Shown piece after piece: positions 53,901-63,748 of a DNA stretch of 64,000 bases. The notes beneath the pieces are model-generated. The model saw nothing but the letters and a program-made list of their open reading frames with translations, had not been told where the DNA came from and searched no databases. Numbering within the stretch: the stretch's first letter is position 1; each line of letters starts with the position of its first letter. The position numbers and the translations under genes were made by a program. The stretch lies in assembly GCA_018222865.1 (NCBI GenBank), contig JAAEZM010000001.1, positions 353,747 through 417,746 of the forward strand. Direction: 5' to 3'. Origin of the DNA: Alphaproteobacteria bacterium. GTDB taxonomy: Bacteria; Pseudomonadota; Alphaproteobacteria; Caulobacterales; Maricaulaceae.

Positions 53901-56900
53901 GGCGTTGGTGTCGGCGGCTCGGGCGGCGGCGGCGGCATTGGCGGCACGGTCGATTCCACCTTCAACGGCACGATCACCACGCTGGGCGATGACGCCAAGG
54001 GCGCATTGATCCAATCCGTTGGTGGCGGTGGCGGTAATGGTGGCTGGAATGTCACCGGCACAGTCAGCCTGGGCGGTGTAGCGGGCGCAGGCGCGGCCGT
54101 GGGCGTCGGTGGTTCGGCCGGAAGCGGCGGCACCGGTGGCTCAGTTACCGGCAATATCGGCGACCACGTGGACACTACGGGTGACCGGTCCGCAGGCGTA
54201 ATCGTGCAGTCGATCGGCGGCGGCGGCGGTAGCGGCGGGTTCAACGTTTCCGGCAGTATCGGCGGCGGCCTGCTTGCAGGCGGCGCTGTGGCTGTCGGTG
54301 TAGGCGGTGCCGGTGGTGATGGTGGCGATGGCGGAACGGTCAACGCCTCAGCCATGTCGATCACAACGCGCGGCGATCAGTCCGGTGGTTTCCTGGCCCA
54401 GTCCGTCGGCGGCGGCGGTGGTAATGGCGGTTTCAACGTTTCCGGAACCATCACCGGCTCAACCGGCTTCATCGGAATTCCGGGTGGCGCTATTGGCGTA
54501 TCTGTCGGTGTCGGTGGTGCGGGCGGCGATGGCGGTCTTGGTAGCGCCGTCACGGCAAATGTGACCGGCGATGTCTACACTTTCGGCGATCAATCCGATG
54601 CAATCGTGGCCCAATCTGTTGGTGGCGGCGGCGGTAATGGCGGCTTCTCTGTCGCCGGCAATATCGGTGTCAGCCCGAACCTCTCGGTTGGTGTCTCTGT
54701 TGGCGTTGGTGGTTCCGGTGGCGGCGGCGGTACATCCGGCCAAGTCGATCTCGACTTTACCGGCACAACGATCACGCTCGGCGATCAGTCCGACGGTATT
54801 ATTTCCCAGTCCATCGGCGGCGGTGGCGGTGATGGCGGGTTTGCCGTTTCCGGCAATATCCAGGTGGCCTTCTCCGGCGGCGCGGCTGGCTCAATCGGCG
54901 TTTCGGTCGGTGGCATGGGCGGCGGCGGCGGCACGGCTGGCGGCGCAACCCTGGACGCGAATAATGGTGTCGCAGACGCGAATAATGACCTTCTGGCTGT
55001 TGCAACAGCGGGCGATGGCGCGCGCGGTGTGGTTGTCCAGTCCGTGGGCGGCGGCGGCGGTAATGGCGGTTTCTCCGTCAATGCCGGTATTTCACTGAGC
55101 GCAGGCGGTGCAGGCAATCTTGGCGTTGGTGTCGGCGGCGGTGGTGGTGATGGCGGCGCGGGCAGCGCTGTGGTCGGCAATGTAAATGGCGACGTCTTTA
55201 CCGGTGTCGATACCAATGGTGACACGCTTGCTGACGATGCGGGAGCCATCCTGGTTCAGTCGATCGGCGGCGGCGGCGGTAATGGCGGCTTTAACGTGTC
55301 CGCCGGTATCGCTCTGTCTAACTCAGCATCCGGAAACATCATGGTCGGCGTCGGCGGTTTCGGCGGCGATGGCGGAAACTCCGGGTCTGCATCAGGCACG
55401 CTGACCTCTGACGTCTATACGACCGGTGATCGCTCATTCGGTGTGACCTACCAATCCCTTGGCGGCGGCGGCGGTAATGGCGCCTTCAACGTCTCCGGCG
55501 GAATTGCCGGTGCATTGGGTGGTGGCGCAGGCAATCTCGGTGTCGGTGTCGGTGGTTTCGGCGGCGATGCGGGCAATAGCTCCTTCGTTGACGTCACGAT
55601 GACCGGCAATGTCACGACCAAGGGTGATGACAGCCACGGCATCCTGCTTCAGTCCATCGCTGGCGGCGGTGGTAATGGCGGTTTCAACATCACCGGCGGT
55701 ATCACGGCCTCAAACGGCGTCAGCGGCACGATCGGTGTCGGCGTGGGCGGTTTTGCGGGCGGCGGCGGCGAAGCCGGCTATGTGGAAGCCGACCTGACCG
55801 GTGATGTAATGACATCCGGCGACAATGCCTTTGGCGCCATGATGCAATCCCTCGGCGGCTCTGGCGGTAATGGCGGCTTCAATATTACCGGCGGTATCAG
55901 CTTTACCGCTGCCAGCAGCATGTCCGGTACGCTGGGCGTCGGCATTGGCGGCTTTGGCGGTGCGGGCGGTAATGCGAACTATGTCACGAGCAGCGTCACC
56001 GGCACCTACGTCACGACCGGCGATAATGCCGACGGGGTCATCGCTCAGTCCCTGGGCGGCGGCGGCGGTAATGGTGGTTTCAACATCACCGGCAATCTGG
56101 CCTTCGGCCAGGGCACAACCGGCACTCTGGGGGTCGGCATTGGCGGCTTCGGCGCCGGCGCAGGCAATGGCGCTGCGGTTACACTGACCCGGATTGGCGA
56201 CACATCCACCAGCGGTGCAAATTCCGACGGCATCTTTGTCCAGTCTCTCGGCGGCGGCGGCGGTAATGGCGCCTTCAACGTCACCGGTAATATCTCCGGC
56301 ACAACGGGCGGCTCCGCAGCGAGCCTCGGTTTCGGACTCGGCGGTTTTGGCGGCGATGGCGGTGATGGCGGCAATGTCTCTGCAGACGTGACCGGAAATG
56401 TTTACGCCTCCGGCACTGAGACCGACAGGATTGTCCCGCAAGTCACGGTCAATCTTCAGGATCTCGGCCTTGGTATCGACCAGACCGTGGTCGTTTCCGA
56501 GGAATTCCGCGAACGCGCGGGCGGCTCCAATGGTGTGGTTGTCCAGTCCATTGGCGGCGGCGGCGGTAATGGTGGTTTCAACATCACCGGCGATATCGCG
56601 CTTACCTTGTCCTCCGGTACGTCAAGCAGCCGGACCGCCTCCATCGGCATTGGTGGTTTCGGTGGCGCCGGCGGCGATGCGGGCACAGCCAATCTGACCC
56701 TGCGCGACACGGGCGACACCACTGCAACAGTTCGCGCCAATGGCGATGATCGCTCAGCAGTGATCATCCAATCTGTCGGCGGCGGCGGCGGTAATGGCGG
56801 CTTTAACATCTCCGGCAATATCTCCCAGGACGGCTCTTTGGCAGTCGGTGTCGGTGGTTTCGGCGCCGATGGCGGTATCGCCCGGACGGTCACCGGTGAT

Positions 56901-59900
56901 GTGAATGCGAATATCTATGCGGCCGGCAATAATGCCCGCGGCATCCTCGCCCAATCTGTAGGCGGTGGCGGCGGATCCGGTGGCTTTAATGTCTCCGGCA
57001 GCCTGACGCCGAATTCCGGCACCAATGAACCCACCATGGCCGTAGGCATTGGCGGTTTCGGCGGCGCTGGTAATATTTCCGGTGATGTCTCGCTGACCCA
57101 TAATGGTCAGGTCTGGGTCGAAGGTCAGAATTCGGCCGGTATTCTTGCCCAGTCCGTCGCCGGCGGCGGTGGTTCCGGCGGTTTCAACCTCACAGCGTCC
57201 GCGACGCTCGCTGGGAATACAAGTTCCAGCCCGCTCGCAGGTGTTTCAGTCGCTGTTGGTATTGGTGGCTCGGCAGGTGCGGGTGCTGATGCTGGCAATG
57301 TGGCTGTCGTCTCTACCGGCCAGATCGTCATCAATGGCGAATGGAATGCGGTTACCAGCACATTGGAAGCCGTTGATTATACCGGTGGTTCACACGGTAT
57401 TGTCGCGCAGTCCATCGGCGGCGGTGGCGGCCAGGGCGGCATGAATATCACCGCGAATGTTGCACCGAGCGGCAGCCCGCTCTCCGCGGGCGTTGGCGGC
57501 TCCGGCGGCGCCGGCGGCAATGCCGGCACGGTCAGCCTCATCCGCGGTTTTGATGATGTCACAGGCGCAAAAACCGCTAACCCGGCGCTGGTTCAGACAT
57601 TCGGTGACGATTCAGGAGCCATTATCGCTCAGTCCATCGGTGGCGGCGGCGGTAATGCCGGAATGAACTTCTCCATCGTTGCGACCACGTCCAGCGGTGC
57701 GACCGACAAATCGCTTGCGGCCAATATCGCTGTTGGCGGTAGCGGTGCAGCGGCAGGCAATGGCGCAGCCGTTACGGTCGATCACGCGGGCAATGTCATC
57801 ACTGATGGCAATGATTCAACCGCAATCTTCGCTCAATCCGTCGGCGGCGGCGGTGGTAGCGCCAGCTATAATGTTGGCGCAGGCCTGACCAAGGATGCCA
57901 ATGTCGTCAATGTCGCTGTCGGTGGCGGCACCGGCTCTGGCGGTTCTGCGAGCACGGTCGACGTTATTCATGATGGTACCATCGTCACACAGGGTGATCG
58001 TTCCATCGGCATCTTCGCCCAGTCTGTTGGCGGTGGCGGCGGCAGCGCCGGAACCGACTTTGTCATGGGCTATGGCGCCAGCAACTCCATCGACGTCATC
58101 ATCGGCGTTGAAGGCGGCGCAGCCGGTACGGCTGATGATGTCAGCGTAGACTTTGAAGGCACGATCTCGACGTCCGGTGAGGCGGCGAAAGGCATCTTTG
58201 CGCAATCTGTTGGTGGCGGCGGCGGTAATTCCAGCGCCACCTCCGTCGGCCTCGGCGCGGCGTCCGGTGATGAAACCAGCGGCTCCGTCAGTGTGGCCGT
58301 TGGTCTCGACGGTGCCGTCGGCGGCACGGCTGGCAATGTCGTTGTTGACGCGACAGATCGACTGAACGTTATCCAGACCAGCGGCGATGATGCGATTGGC
58401 ATCCATGCCCAGTCTGTCGGGGGTTCCGGCGGCTCCGGCGGCGCTGTCTTCAACGTTATCACGCAAGACTCCTTCTCCATGTTCGTTTCCGTTGGGGGCG
58501 AAGGCGGTCAAGGCGGCACGCCTGGCACGGTCACTGTCACACATCTCGGCGAGCTGTTGACCTTTGGCGAACGCGCCGACGGTATTCTGGCCCAGTCGAT
58601 CGGTGGCGGTGGCGGTACCGGCGGAAATGTCTTCAATCTCGGCCTGCCCGTTGATGGTCCGGACAATCTCAAGGACAACCAGTCTGCCGCTCTGACCTTC
58701 AGCCTTGGCGGTCGCGGCGGTCAGGGCAATGACGGTAATACCGTCACTGTCACCAATACCGGCCTGATCGGCACATCTGGCAATACCGCCTATGGCATCC
58801 GTGCACAGTCCATTGGCGGCGGTGGCGGTGATGGCGGCGCGATCATGAATTGGAATGCTGCCAGCACCTCCAACAGCCTGTCTGTCGACCTGCAAATCGG
58901 CGGCTCTGGCAATACCGGTGGTGATGGCGGAGCTGTGAATGTCACCAATTCCGGTACCATTGTGACGCTGGGTCGCGACAGTGCGGGCATTAGCGGCAAT
59001 TCCATCGGTGGCGGCGGCGGTGATGGCGGGGTCATTCTCGACGCCGAGCTGGGCATTTCCGGTTCGCAAAACAACTCCATGACCGTCAATCTGAACTTCG
59101 GTGGCAGTGGCGGCACAGGCGGCGATGGTGGCGATGTTACGGTCGGCAATGTCTTCGACCCGCGCATTATCGACAGTGCGACAATCATCACCCAGGGCGA
59201 AGGGGCTTACGGCGTATTCGCACAATCGCTTGGTGGCGGTGGCGGTAATGGTAGCTCCATTATCTCAGCGACCGGCCAGGTTGCGTCCGAGAGTGCCGCA
59301 GTTGTCGGCCTCAATTTGGGCGGAAGCGGTGGAACGGGCGGTGATGGCGGAACGGTCGTCGCGACGAATTCCGGCCTCATCGATACATCCGGCTCCGGCG
59401 CGCACGGTATCCTCGCGCAGTCCATCGGCGGCGGCGGCGGTAATGGCGGTATGGTCATTGCAGCCAATGTGTCGATCGGCACGACGGCGGCAACGCCTCT
59501 GATCGCCATTGGCGGTGTTGGTGGCGATGGCGGCGATGGTGGCGATGTCACCGTGACCAATTCCGGCAATATCGTCACGCGCGGCGCTAATGCCCACGGT
59601 ATTGTCGCCCAGTCGATTGGCGGCGGCGGCGGTAATGCCAGCATGGGCTTTGCCCTCACCGGCGAGCCAGTCACCTTTGTGACGTCAAACTCTCTGTCCG
59701 CACTGATCGGTGCGACAGGCGGCGGCATTGGCGGTACGGGCGGCGCGGTCACCGTGAACCATTCCGGCGACATCACTGTTCTGGGTGAAGGCTCCCAGGC
59801 AATTGTCGCCCAGAGCATTAATGGCGGCGGTGGTTCGCTTCAGCTGAGTTTTGAGGGGATCGCCGATTTGTCTGGTGACCCGTCACTTCCGGTCTATGGA

Positions 59901-62900
59901 ACGCTTTCCCCGGATCGCGATGACAGCCCGGCAGATCCTCTGCTGGCAGCTCGCTCCGGTGCGAATAATGCCTCCGGCATGAATGCCAATAGCGTCACTG
60001 TGAACAGCACGGGTACGTTCGGCGCCGGCGGCAATAACTCCATCGCATCCTATGTGAACGCAATCGGTGGCGGCGGCGGACAGACGTCCATTATTGCCTC
60101 CATCGGCGCAGTCGCACCGACGGCGAGCCCTGCTGAAGGCAGCGCGAGCAATAAGACGGCATCCTCAACCGAACCAACTCCGGTTGATGTCCGCCTCGAG
60201 CTTGGCGGTGAAGATGGCACGGATAATAACGGTGCCGCGATCGACAATGCGCATTCCGGCTCGCTTGTCACGACGGGGACGAACTCTCCGGGCATCTTGA
60301 TGCAGTCCGTGGGTGGTGGCGGCGGCCTTGGCCGTATTGATCTTACGGCGCCGGCTGGCGCGCTTCTGGGACCGGTCGATGTCTATCTTGGTGGCATTAA
60401 CGGTACGAATGAAGCCGGTGGCAGCGTGTCCCGCTCACAGAGCGGAAGCGTGTCTACCGCGGGCGCCTTCTCACCAGGGGCTGTGTTGCAGTCCGTCGGT
60501 GGTGGCGGTGGCTTCGCCACAGTCAATATCAGCGCCGTCGACCAGTCCTTGCACTCGACCCGCTTCCAGCTTGGCGCAAATGGCGGCACGGGCTTAGGCG
60601 GCGACACGATCAGTGGCGTGTTCAGCGGCGGGATCAACACCGCAGGTGACCGCTCCGTTGGATTGTTTGCTCAATCGGTTGGTGCAGGCGGCGGATTTGG
60701 CCTATCTACCGGCTCAAATGAGGTGGGTGTTACGCTTGGCGGCCAGTCCACCGCGACCGGCAATGGGGCTGATGTCACTGTCTCGAACAGCGGCACAATC
60801 GGCACCACAGGCACACGCTCCCATGGCGTATTGCTGCAGTCAGTCGGCGGCGGCGGTGGCACGATCTTCACCGATGCTGCAACCGTTGACGTTACACTCA
60901 GCGATGAAGGCGACGGTGATGGCGGCGCGATCAGCTTCGTCCAGGATGGCTCCATCGTGACGGAAGGCGAAGGCACTTACGGTATCGTGCTTCAGTCTAT
61001 CGGCGGCGGCGGCGGCTGGATTGACGGCGTCTTCGCCGGCACGGCTGGCGGCAACGGCGCAGGCGGCGACGTCTCCTTCGCGGTTACAGGCGATATCTGG
61101 TCGACCAGCGCGGACAGCACCTCGGTCTTTGCCCAATCCATGGGTGGGACCGGCAATGGCAATATTGTTGGTGTCCTGGATGGCTTTGTTCGCGGTGGTA
61201 CGGGCATTGGTCGCGGCGTCTATTTCGATGGCGGCGCTAACAATACTCTGACCACGAACGGAACGCTCTCTGCTGTCTCCACCTGGGCTATCGAGACAAC
61301 CAGCGGCAATGATACCATCAATAATAATGGCATCGTTGCGGGCAATATGGACCTCGGCTCCGGCGATAACAGCTTCAACAATAATAATGGCGCGACCTAT
61401 ATCGCCTTCTCGACGATCGACCTGCGCGATCCCGCAGCGGCCCCGCAAACCTCTGCGAATGTCGCATCCGCGACTGCGCAGCAGGCGAGCGCGAACGTCG
61501 CCACAGTCGCACCCGTCAGCGCCGCATCCATGACGGCATCACTGGATGACAGTGCTGCACCGACAACCTCTTCACAGGCAGCGGCAGCCCAGCCGGCAAG
61601 CCCGGAGGCAAGCACAACCGCACCAGCCTCCAGTGAAGCGGTTAGCGCGGATACCAGTGTTGCAGACACGGCGCCTGCGGCCAGCTCGACGACGTCGGCG
61701 AATGGTGTGCAAACGGTCAGCTCTGCCAATATGACCCAGGGCAGCGCGACGATCGTCTCAGCCGCGAATATGACCCAAGGCAGCGCAAGCTTTGTTTCAA
61801 CCGCTGACATGACCCAGGGCAGCGCAAACACTGTCACAACGGCAAACATGACTGAGGGCAGCGCCACTCAGGTCACTGCCGATGATATGACAGAAGGCAG
61901 TGCTAATCAGGTCACCACAGACCAGATGACGCAGGGCAATGGACAGTCGGTCAATCCGACCCAAGCCCAGCCCGATCCGGCACATGTCGATCTGGGTGCG
62001 TATGAAGACGGGTCAGACAAGCTCAGCGTTCAGGTCTCTGACACGCCGAGTGCGGCTCCGACAACCACCGTCAATAATGGCGCGATGGTCTCGGTAGCTG
62101 CGGCACTCAACTTTGATGCTCCAGACCTCAGCCCGGTTCATGCACGCGATCTGGGCGCTCTGTCGGCAGCCCCGGGTTCTCCTGCAACCTTCACGAACTC
62201 CGGTGACTTCCTGATGGGTCTGTCGGCAACGACATTGCCCATCGACCTTCGTGCCGGCGACACCTTCTATAACCTTGATGCCCAGGGCACGCCGGAGACC
62301 AATATCTGGTTCGGTGCCCGGGTCATCAATCAGGTTGATCTGGATGGCAACTTCACCCAGACGGCGGACGGCCGTATGGTCTATGATGTTGCCTATGGAC
62401 CGTATGGATCAGACCAGGTCACTTTGACGGGTGACGTCACTGTGGATGGTACGGGTGATGCGACCTTCGTCTGGCTTTCCGACGATGTTCCGCTGCCGCT
62501 CTTTGTATCAACAGGCGGCACCGCGACAGATAATGGTCTGGAAATCACTGACACGCTTGCCGTTGATTTCTCAATCACGACAGAAGGCGGCAATATCCTG
62601 CTCAATATCGATACCGATTTTGGCGGGGTAAACGGTCTGAATCGTAATGAGAGCGTGCTTGGTGCCCATATGGACTCCAATCTGCAAGTTGGCGGAGCGG
62701 AAGGCACAGGTCGTCTCCTGGCATGGCTCGGCAATCTTCAGGATGAAGATGCCTATAACTACCTGATGACCGAGCTGAACCCGGAGCCGCATATCGCACC
62801 GCTCCAGGGCCTTTTGAACACGGCAACGAGCTTCAGCGAAGATGTTCTGTCCTGTGGCACTGGCTCGGCAGTCGCGCGGAGCGGTGAATGCACCTATTTC

Positions 62901-63722
62901 CGCTTCGATGCCGGGATCTCTGAACGAGAAGGCAGCTTCGATCGCTTCGAGACAGATGCGGACACATTCAGCCTGCGCGCAGGTTATGAGCGTCCGCTCA
63001 ACGATCTGTGGCGCTTCGGTGTCGCGATTGGCGCTGAGAGCGTCCAGTATCGCTCCATCGATGGTGATCGCGCCCGCACCCAGGGTGAAGGCGTGACACT
63101 GGGCACCTCGCTTCTGCGTCACTGGAATGATGGCGGCATGGTCGCCTTCTCGCTGACCGGTGGCTGGATGCAGTATGAGACGGAACGTCAGATCAATGTC
63201 TTCGGACCGGTCACGGCGATCTCCTCACCCGATGCCGGTTATGTCGATCTGCGCGCTCGCGGTGCTCACCGCTTCGCGAGAGAAGACGGCCTCTACATCA
63301 TGCCGCGTCTCGATGTGGGCGTGACCTCTCTCATCCATGACGGTTTTGCCGAAACTGGCGCTGAGGGTATTGGCGTCCGGTCAGAAGGTGAGACCCAGTA
63401 TCTCGTCACAGCGCTTCCGGCGGTCGAGATGGGTTGGGAGTATCAAGGCGATGACGGCTCAACCCGCCACTTGTTCGCGACGGTTGGCGGTCGCTTCTCG
63501 AGCGAGGACCATGTTGGTCTGCCGATCCGTTTCGCAGAGGCTCCGGCCGCGACACAGGCAGCGGACATCATTACCGAGATCGACGAACAATTGCTGACGT
63601 TTGAAACCGGCTTCGAGATTGCCAATCCGAATAATCTCGAGATTTCAGTCGGCTATCGTGGTGAGTGGGGCGATACAACGACCAATCACCAGGCTGGCGT
63701 CGAGATCGGCTTCCGCTTCTAA
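50976..63722 (+). CDS. Giant glycine-rich repeat autotransporter
   Basis: 4248 residues from the ATG at 50976 (GGGGG upstream; an in-frame GTG at 50964 is weaker). A basic N terminus and late hydrophobic segment (PIAAATLLSGMLLATSPAEA) give an extended signal peptide cut near residue 59. A passenger of about 3300 residues follows, built of about 49 Gly-rich units around QSxGGGGGxGG, averaging 65 residues each and probably folding as a beta-helix. An Ala/Ser/Thr/Gln-rich linker spans about 3485-3580, a six-copy 13-residue repeat 3583-3660, and an autochaperone-like region follows. The C-terminal autotransporter barrel runs from about 3960 and ends in the aromatic GFRF. It should form a very long surface filament for adhesion or aggregation. 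Confidence 0.95.
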   Translation: MGSKSNRRNGASANEARASLSGSRIKSALYRDTALKRLQPIAAATLLSGMLLATSPAEALNVGDTLTHPTTGATLTVLEVLSNGVITNGNLFILTTTTVGATFTDPDDPNATVEIASVTTNSTTSEIESVTFTDGRVFNVVTTLSAGASAPAGGTITLPSAAGDANVFTDIRRGNGGSGGRDGALFVSARSGGDGATGPSFTTTVAASNGDITTVSANLPGIIAASIGGNGGNGGDGYLGASGASGGRGGAGGNVTLTSNVGSISTTGDGSHGVVAQSRSGIGGRGGSGFLFSSGGSGGAGNDGGNATVNNYSTITTRGVGAHGVLAQSLGGGAGSGGSSYGIFGNGGDGNNGGNGGTAIAYNYASVTTLGNASHGVAAFSTGGIGGDAGNAGGLITFTSDGASGGNGGTARVYNENGGNVRTEGDAAFGLFAQSIGGGGGSGGTSIGLVSLGSGGGTGGDGGSAYVYARSGSSVVTVGESSHAIMSQSIGGGGGNGGVSGGLVAIGSRGTSGGTGGSAFAESAGTTETYGNNARGMFVQSIGGGGGNALGAGGLVALGGSGGNGGSSGRVDVYQLSGGSIYTEGVGSDGIFAQSIGGGGGAGSSTGGVFALGGSGSGGGNGGIVYVSNAGSIITLGNYARGIFAQSVGGGGGSGGDGGGLAAIGGSGGTASAASTVTVINTGTITTGGNLASAIQAQSIGGGGGDGGSTGGVFLTIGGAGGGGGISDTVRVDNSFDLSTGGSDSHGIFAQSVGGGGGSGGSTVSVSAFAGVAIGGSGGAGGNGGEVDLNFSDRSVTVNGTTTAVTPSITTVGDRSRGIYAQSVGGGGGNGGFAVQVSGGYGVSASVAIGGSGGNGGLGGTVNIDGNTVISTFGDYSEGIFAQSVGGGGGNGGFATSFSFAVGETAAAAFSVAVGGSGGDGGQGGTVNMNSGGAIRTEGNFSTGLVAQSVGGGGGNGGFTVSIAAAAGGGIGASVGVGVGGSGGGGGIGGTVDSTFNGTITTLGDDAKGALIQSVGGGGGNGGWNVTGTVSLGGVAGAGAAVGVGGSAGSGGTGGSVTGNIGDHVDTTGDRSAGVIVQSIGGGGGSGGFNVSGSIGGGLLAGGAVAVGVGGAGGDGGDGGTVNASAMSITTRGDQSGGFLAQSVGGGGGNGGFNVSGTITGSTGFIGIPGGAIGVSVGVGGAGGDGGLGSAVTANVTGDVYTFGDQSDAIVAQSVGGGGGNGGFSVAGNIGVSPNLSVGVSVGVGGSGGGGGTSGQVDLDFTGTTITLGDQSDGIISQSIGGGGGDGGFAVSGNIQVAFSGGAAGSIGVSVGGMGGGGGTAGGATLDANNGVADANNDLLAVATAGDGARGVVVQSVGGGGGNGGFSVNAGISLSAGGAGNLGVGVGGGGGDGGAGSAVVGNVNGDVFTGVDTNGDTLADDAGAILVQSIGGGGGNGGFNVSAGIALSNSASGNIMVGVGGFGGDGGNSGSASGTLTSDVYTTGDRSFGVTYQSLGGGGGNGAFNVSGGIAGALGGGAGNLGVGVGGFGGDAGNSSFVDVTMTGNVTTKGDDSHGILLQSIAGGGGNGGFNITGGITASNGVSGTIGVGVGGFAGGGGEAGYVEADLTGDVMTSGDNAFGAMMQSLGGSGGNGGFNITGGISFTAASSMSGTLGVGIGGFGGAGGNANYVTSSVTGTYVTTGDNADGVIAQSLGGGGGNGGFNITGNLAFGQGTTGTLGVGIGGFGAGAGNGAAVTLTRIGDTSTSGANSDGIFVQSLGGGGGNGAFNVTGNISGTTGGSAASLGFGLGGFGGDGGDGGNVSADVTGNVYASGTETDRIVPQVTVNLQDLGLGIDQTVVVSEEFRERAGGSNGVVVQSIGGGGGNGGFNITGDIALTLSSGTSSSRTASIGIGGFGGAGGDAGTANLTLRDTGDTTATVRANGDDRSAVIIQSVGGGGGNGGFNISGNISQDGSLAVGVGGFGADGGIARTVTGDVNANIYAAGNNARGILAQSVGGGGGSGGFNVSGSLTPNSGTNEPTMAVGIGGFGGAGNISGDVSLTHNGQVWVEGQNSAGILAQSVAGGGGSGGFNLTASATLAGNTSSSPLAGVSVAVGIGGSAGAGADAGNVAVVSTGQIVINGEWNAVTSTLEAVDYTGGSHGIVAQSIGGGGGQGGMNITANVAPSGSPLSAGVGGSGGAGGNAGTVSLIRGFDDVTGAKTANPALVQTFGDDSGAIIAQSIGGGGGNAGMNFSIVATTSSGATDKSLAANIAVGGSGAAAGNGAAVTVDHAGNVITDGNDSTAIFAQSVGGGGGSASYNVGAGLTKDANVVNVAVGGGTGSGGSASTVDVIHDGTIVTQGDRSIGIFAQSVGGGGGSAGTDFVMGYGASNSIDVIIGVEGGAAGTADDVSVDFEGTISTSGEAAKGIFAQSVGGGGGNSSATSVGLGAASGDETSGSVSVAVGLDGAVGGTAGNVVVDATDRLNVIQTSGDDAIGIHAQSVGGSGGSGGAVFNVITQDSFSMFVSVGGEGGQGGTPGTVTVTHLGELLTFGERADGILAQSIGGGGGTGGNVFNLGLPVDGPDNLKDNQSAALTFSLGGRGGQGNDGNTVTVTNTGLIGTSGNTAYGIRAQSIGGGGGDGGAIMNWNAASTSNSLSVDLQIGGSGNTGGDGGAVNVTNSGTIVTLGRDSAGISGNSIGGGGGDGGVILDAELGISGSQNNSMTVNLNFGGSGGTGGDGGDVTVGNVFDPRIIDSATIITQGEGAYGVFAQSLGGGGGNGSSIISATGQVASESAAVVGLNLGGSGGTGGDGGTVVATNSGLIDTSGSGAHGILAQSIGGGGGNGGMVIAANVSIGTTAATPLIAIGGVGGDGGDGGDVTVTNSGNIVTRGANAHGIVAQSIGGGGGNASMGFALTGEPVTFVTSNSLSALIGATGGGIGGTGGAVTVNHSGDITVLGEGSQAIVAQSINGGGGSLQLSFEGIADLSGDPSLPVYGTLSPDRDDSPADPLLAARSGANNASGMNANSVTVNSTGTFGAGGNNSIASYVNAIGGGGGQTSIIASIGAVAPTASPAEGSASNKTASSTEPTPVDVRLELGGEDGTDNNGAAIDNAHSGSLVTTGTNSPGILMQSVGGGGGLGRIDLTAPAGALLGPVDVYLGGINGTNEAGGSVSRSQSGSVSTAGAFSPGAVLQSVGGGGGFATVNISAVDQSLHSTRFQLGANGGTGLGGDTISGVFSGGINTAGDRSVGLFAQSVGAGGGFGLSTGSNEVGVTLGGQSTATGNGADVTVSNSGTIGTTGTRSHGVLLQSVGGGGGTIFTDAATVDVTLSDEGDGDGGAISFVQDGSIVTEGEGTYGIVLQSIGGGGGWIDGVFAGTAGGNGAGGDVSFAVTGDIWSTSADSTSVFAQSMGGTGNGNIVGVLDGFVRGGTGIGRGVYFDGGANNTLTTNGTLSAVSTWAIETTSGNDTINNNGIVAGNMDLGSGDNSFNNNNGATYIAFSTIDLRDPAAAPQTSANVASATAQQASANVATVAPVSAASMTASLDDSAAPTTSSQAAAAQPASPEASTTAPASSEAVSADTSVADTAPAASSTTSANGVQTVSSANMTQGSATIVSAANMTQGSASFVSTADMTQGSANTVTTANMTEGSATQVTADDMTEGSANQVTTDQMTQGNGQSVNPTQAQPDPAHVDLGAYEDGSDKLSVQVSDTPSAAPTTTVNNGAMVSVAAALNFDAPDLSPVHARDLGALSAAPGSPATFTNSGDFLMGLSATTLPIDLRAGDTFYNLDAQGTPETNIWFGARVINQVDLDGNFTQTADGRMVYDVAYGPYGSDQVTLTGDVTVDGTGDATFVWLSDDVPLPLFVSTGGTATDNGLEITDTLAVDFSITTEGGNILLNIDTDFGGVNGLNRNESVLGAHMDSNLQVGGAEGTGRLLAWLGNLQDEDAYNYLMTELNPEPHIAPLQGLLNTATSFSEDVLSCGTGSAVARSGECTYFRFDAGISEREGSFDRFETDADTFSLRAGYERPLNDLWRFGVAIGAESVQYRSIDGDRARTQGEGVTLGTSLLRHWNDGGMVAFSLTGGWMQYETERQINVFGPVTAISSPDAGYVDLRARGAHRFAREDGLYIMPRLDVGVTSLIHDGFAETGAEGIGVRSEGETQYLVTALPAVEMGWEYQGDDGSTRHLFATVGGRFSSEDHVGLPIRFAEAPAATQAADIITEIDEQLLTFETGFEIANPNNLEISVGYRGEWGDTTTNHQAGVEIGFRF
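51785..61170 (+). repeat. About 49 degenerate glycine-rich repeats in the autotransporter passenger
   Basis: Units of about 150-270 bases each carry a conserved block encoding Q-S-(V/I/L)-G-G-G-G-G-(N/S/D)-G-G. Many copies share near-identical DNA such as GGCGGCGGCGGTAATGGCGG. From about residue 340 to 2260 the units are closest to one another, ending GGFNVS or GGFNIT; the first few and last ten are more divergent. Between the blocks are a variable strand segment and a second G-rich stretch (VGGSGGDGG-like). Such DNA is prone to copy-number change by recombination or slippage. Confidence 0.95.
61722..61955 (+). repeat. Six tandem 39-bp units encoding a 13-residue repeat
   Basis: Six units in perfect 39-base register with Met codons at 61731, 61770, 61809, 61848, 61887 and 61926. 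The residues follow the pattern N/D-M-T-(Q/E)-G-S-A-x-x-V-(S/T)-x-A. The last unit has GNG in place of GSA. The array sits between the low-complexity linker and the region before the barrel. Confidence 0.95.
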
Positions 63723-63748
63723 CAGCGGGCCAGTCATCAAACACAAGG

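Noticed and set aside
53259-54364. Two overlapping long antisense frames, with poly-Pro and Ala-rich protein
   Set aside because: Same origin as above: the opposite reading of glycine-rich repeat DNA. No start context, and they overlap a clear gene.
57816-59225. 469-codon open frame antisense to the giant autotransporter
   Set aside because: It arises because repeated GGC/GGT codons read as GCC/ACC on the other strand and lack stops. The composition (Ala/Thr/Asp-rich) is an artefact, with no family resemblance or ribosome binding site.
51785-61170. Periodic repeat pattern that might be read as a CRISPR-like array
   Set aside because: The repeat is coding, in one open frame, with units of unequal size and no unique spacers of constant length.
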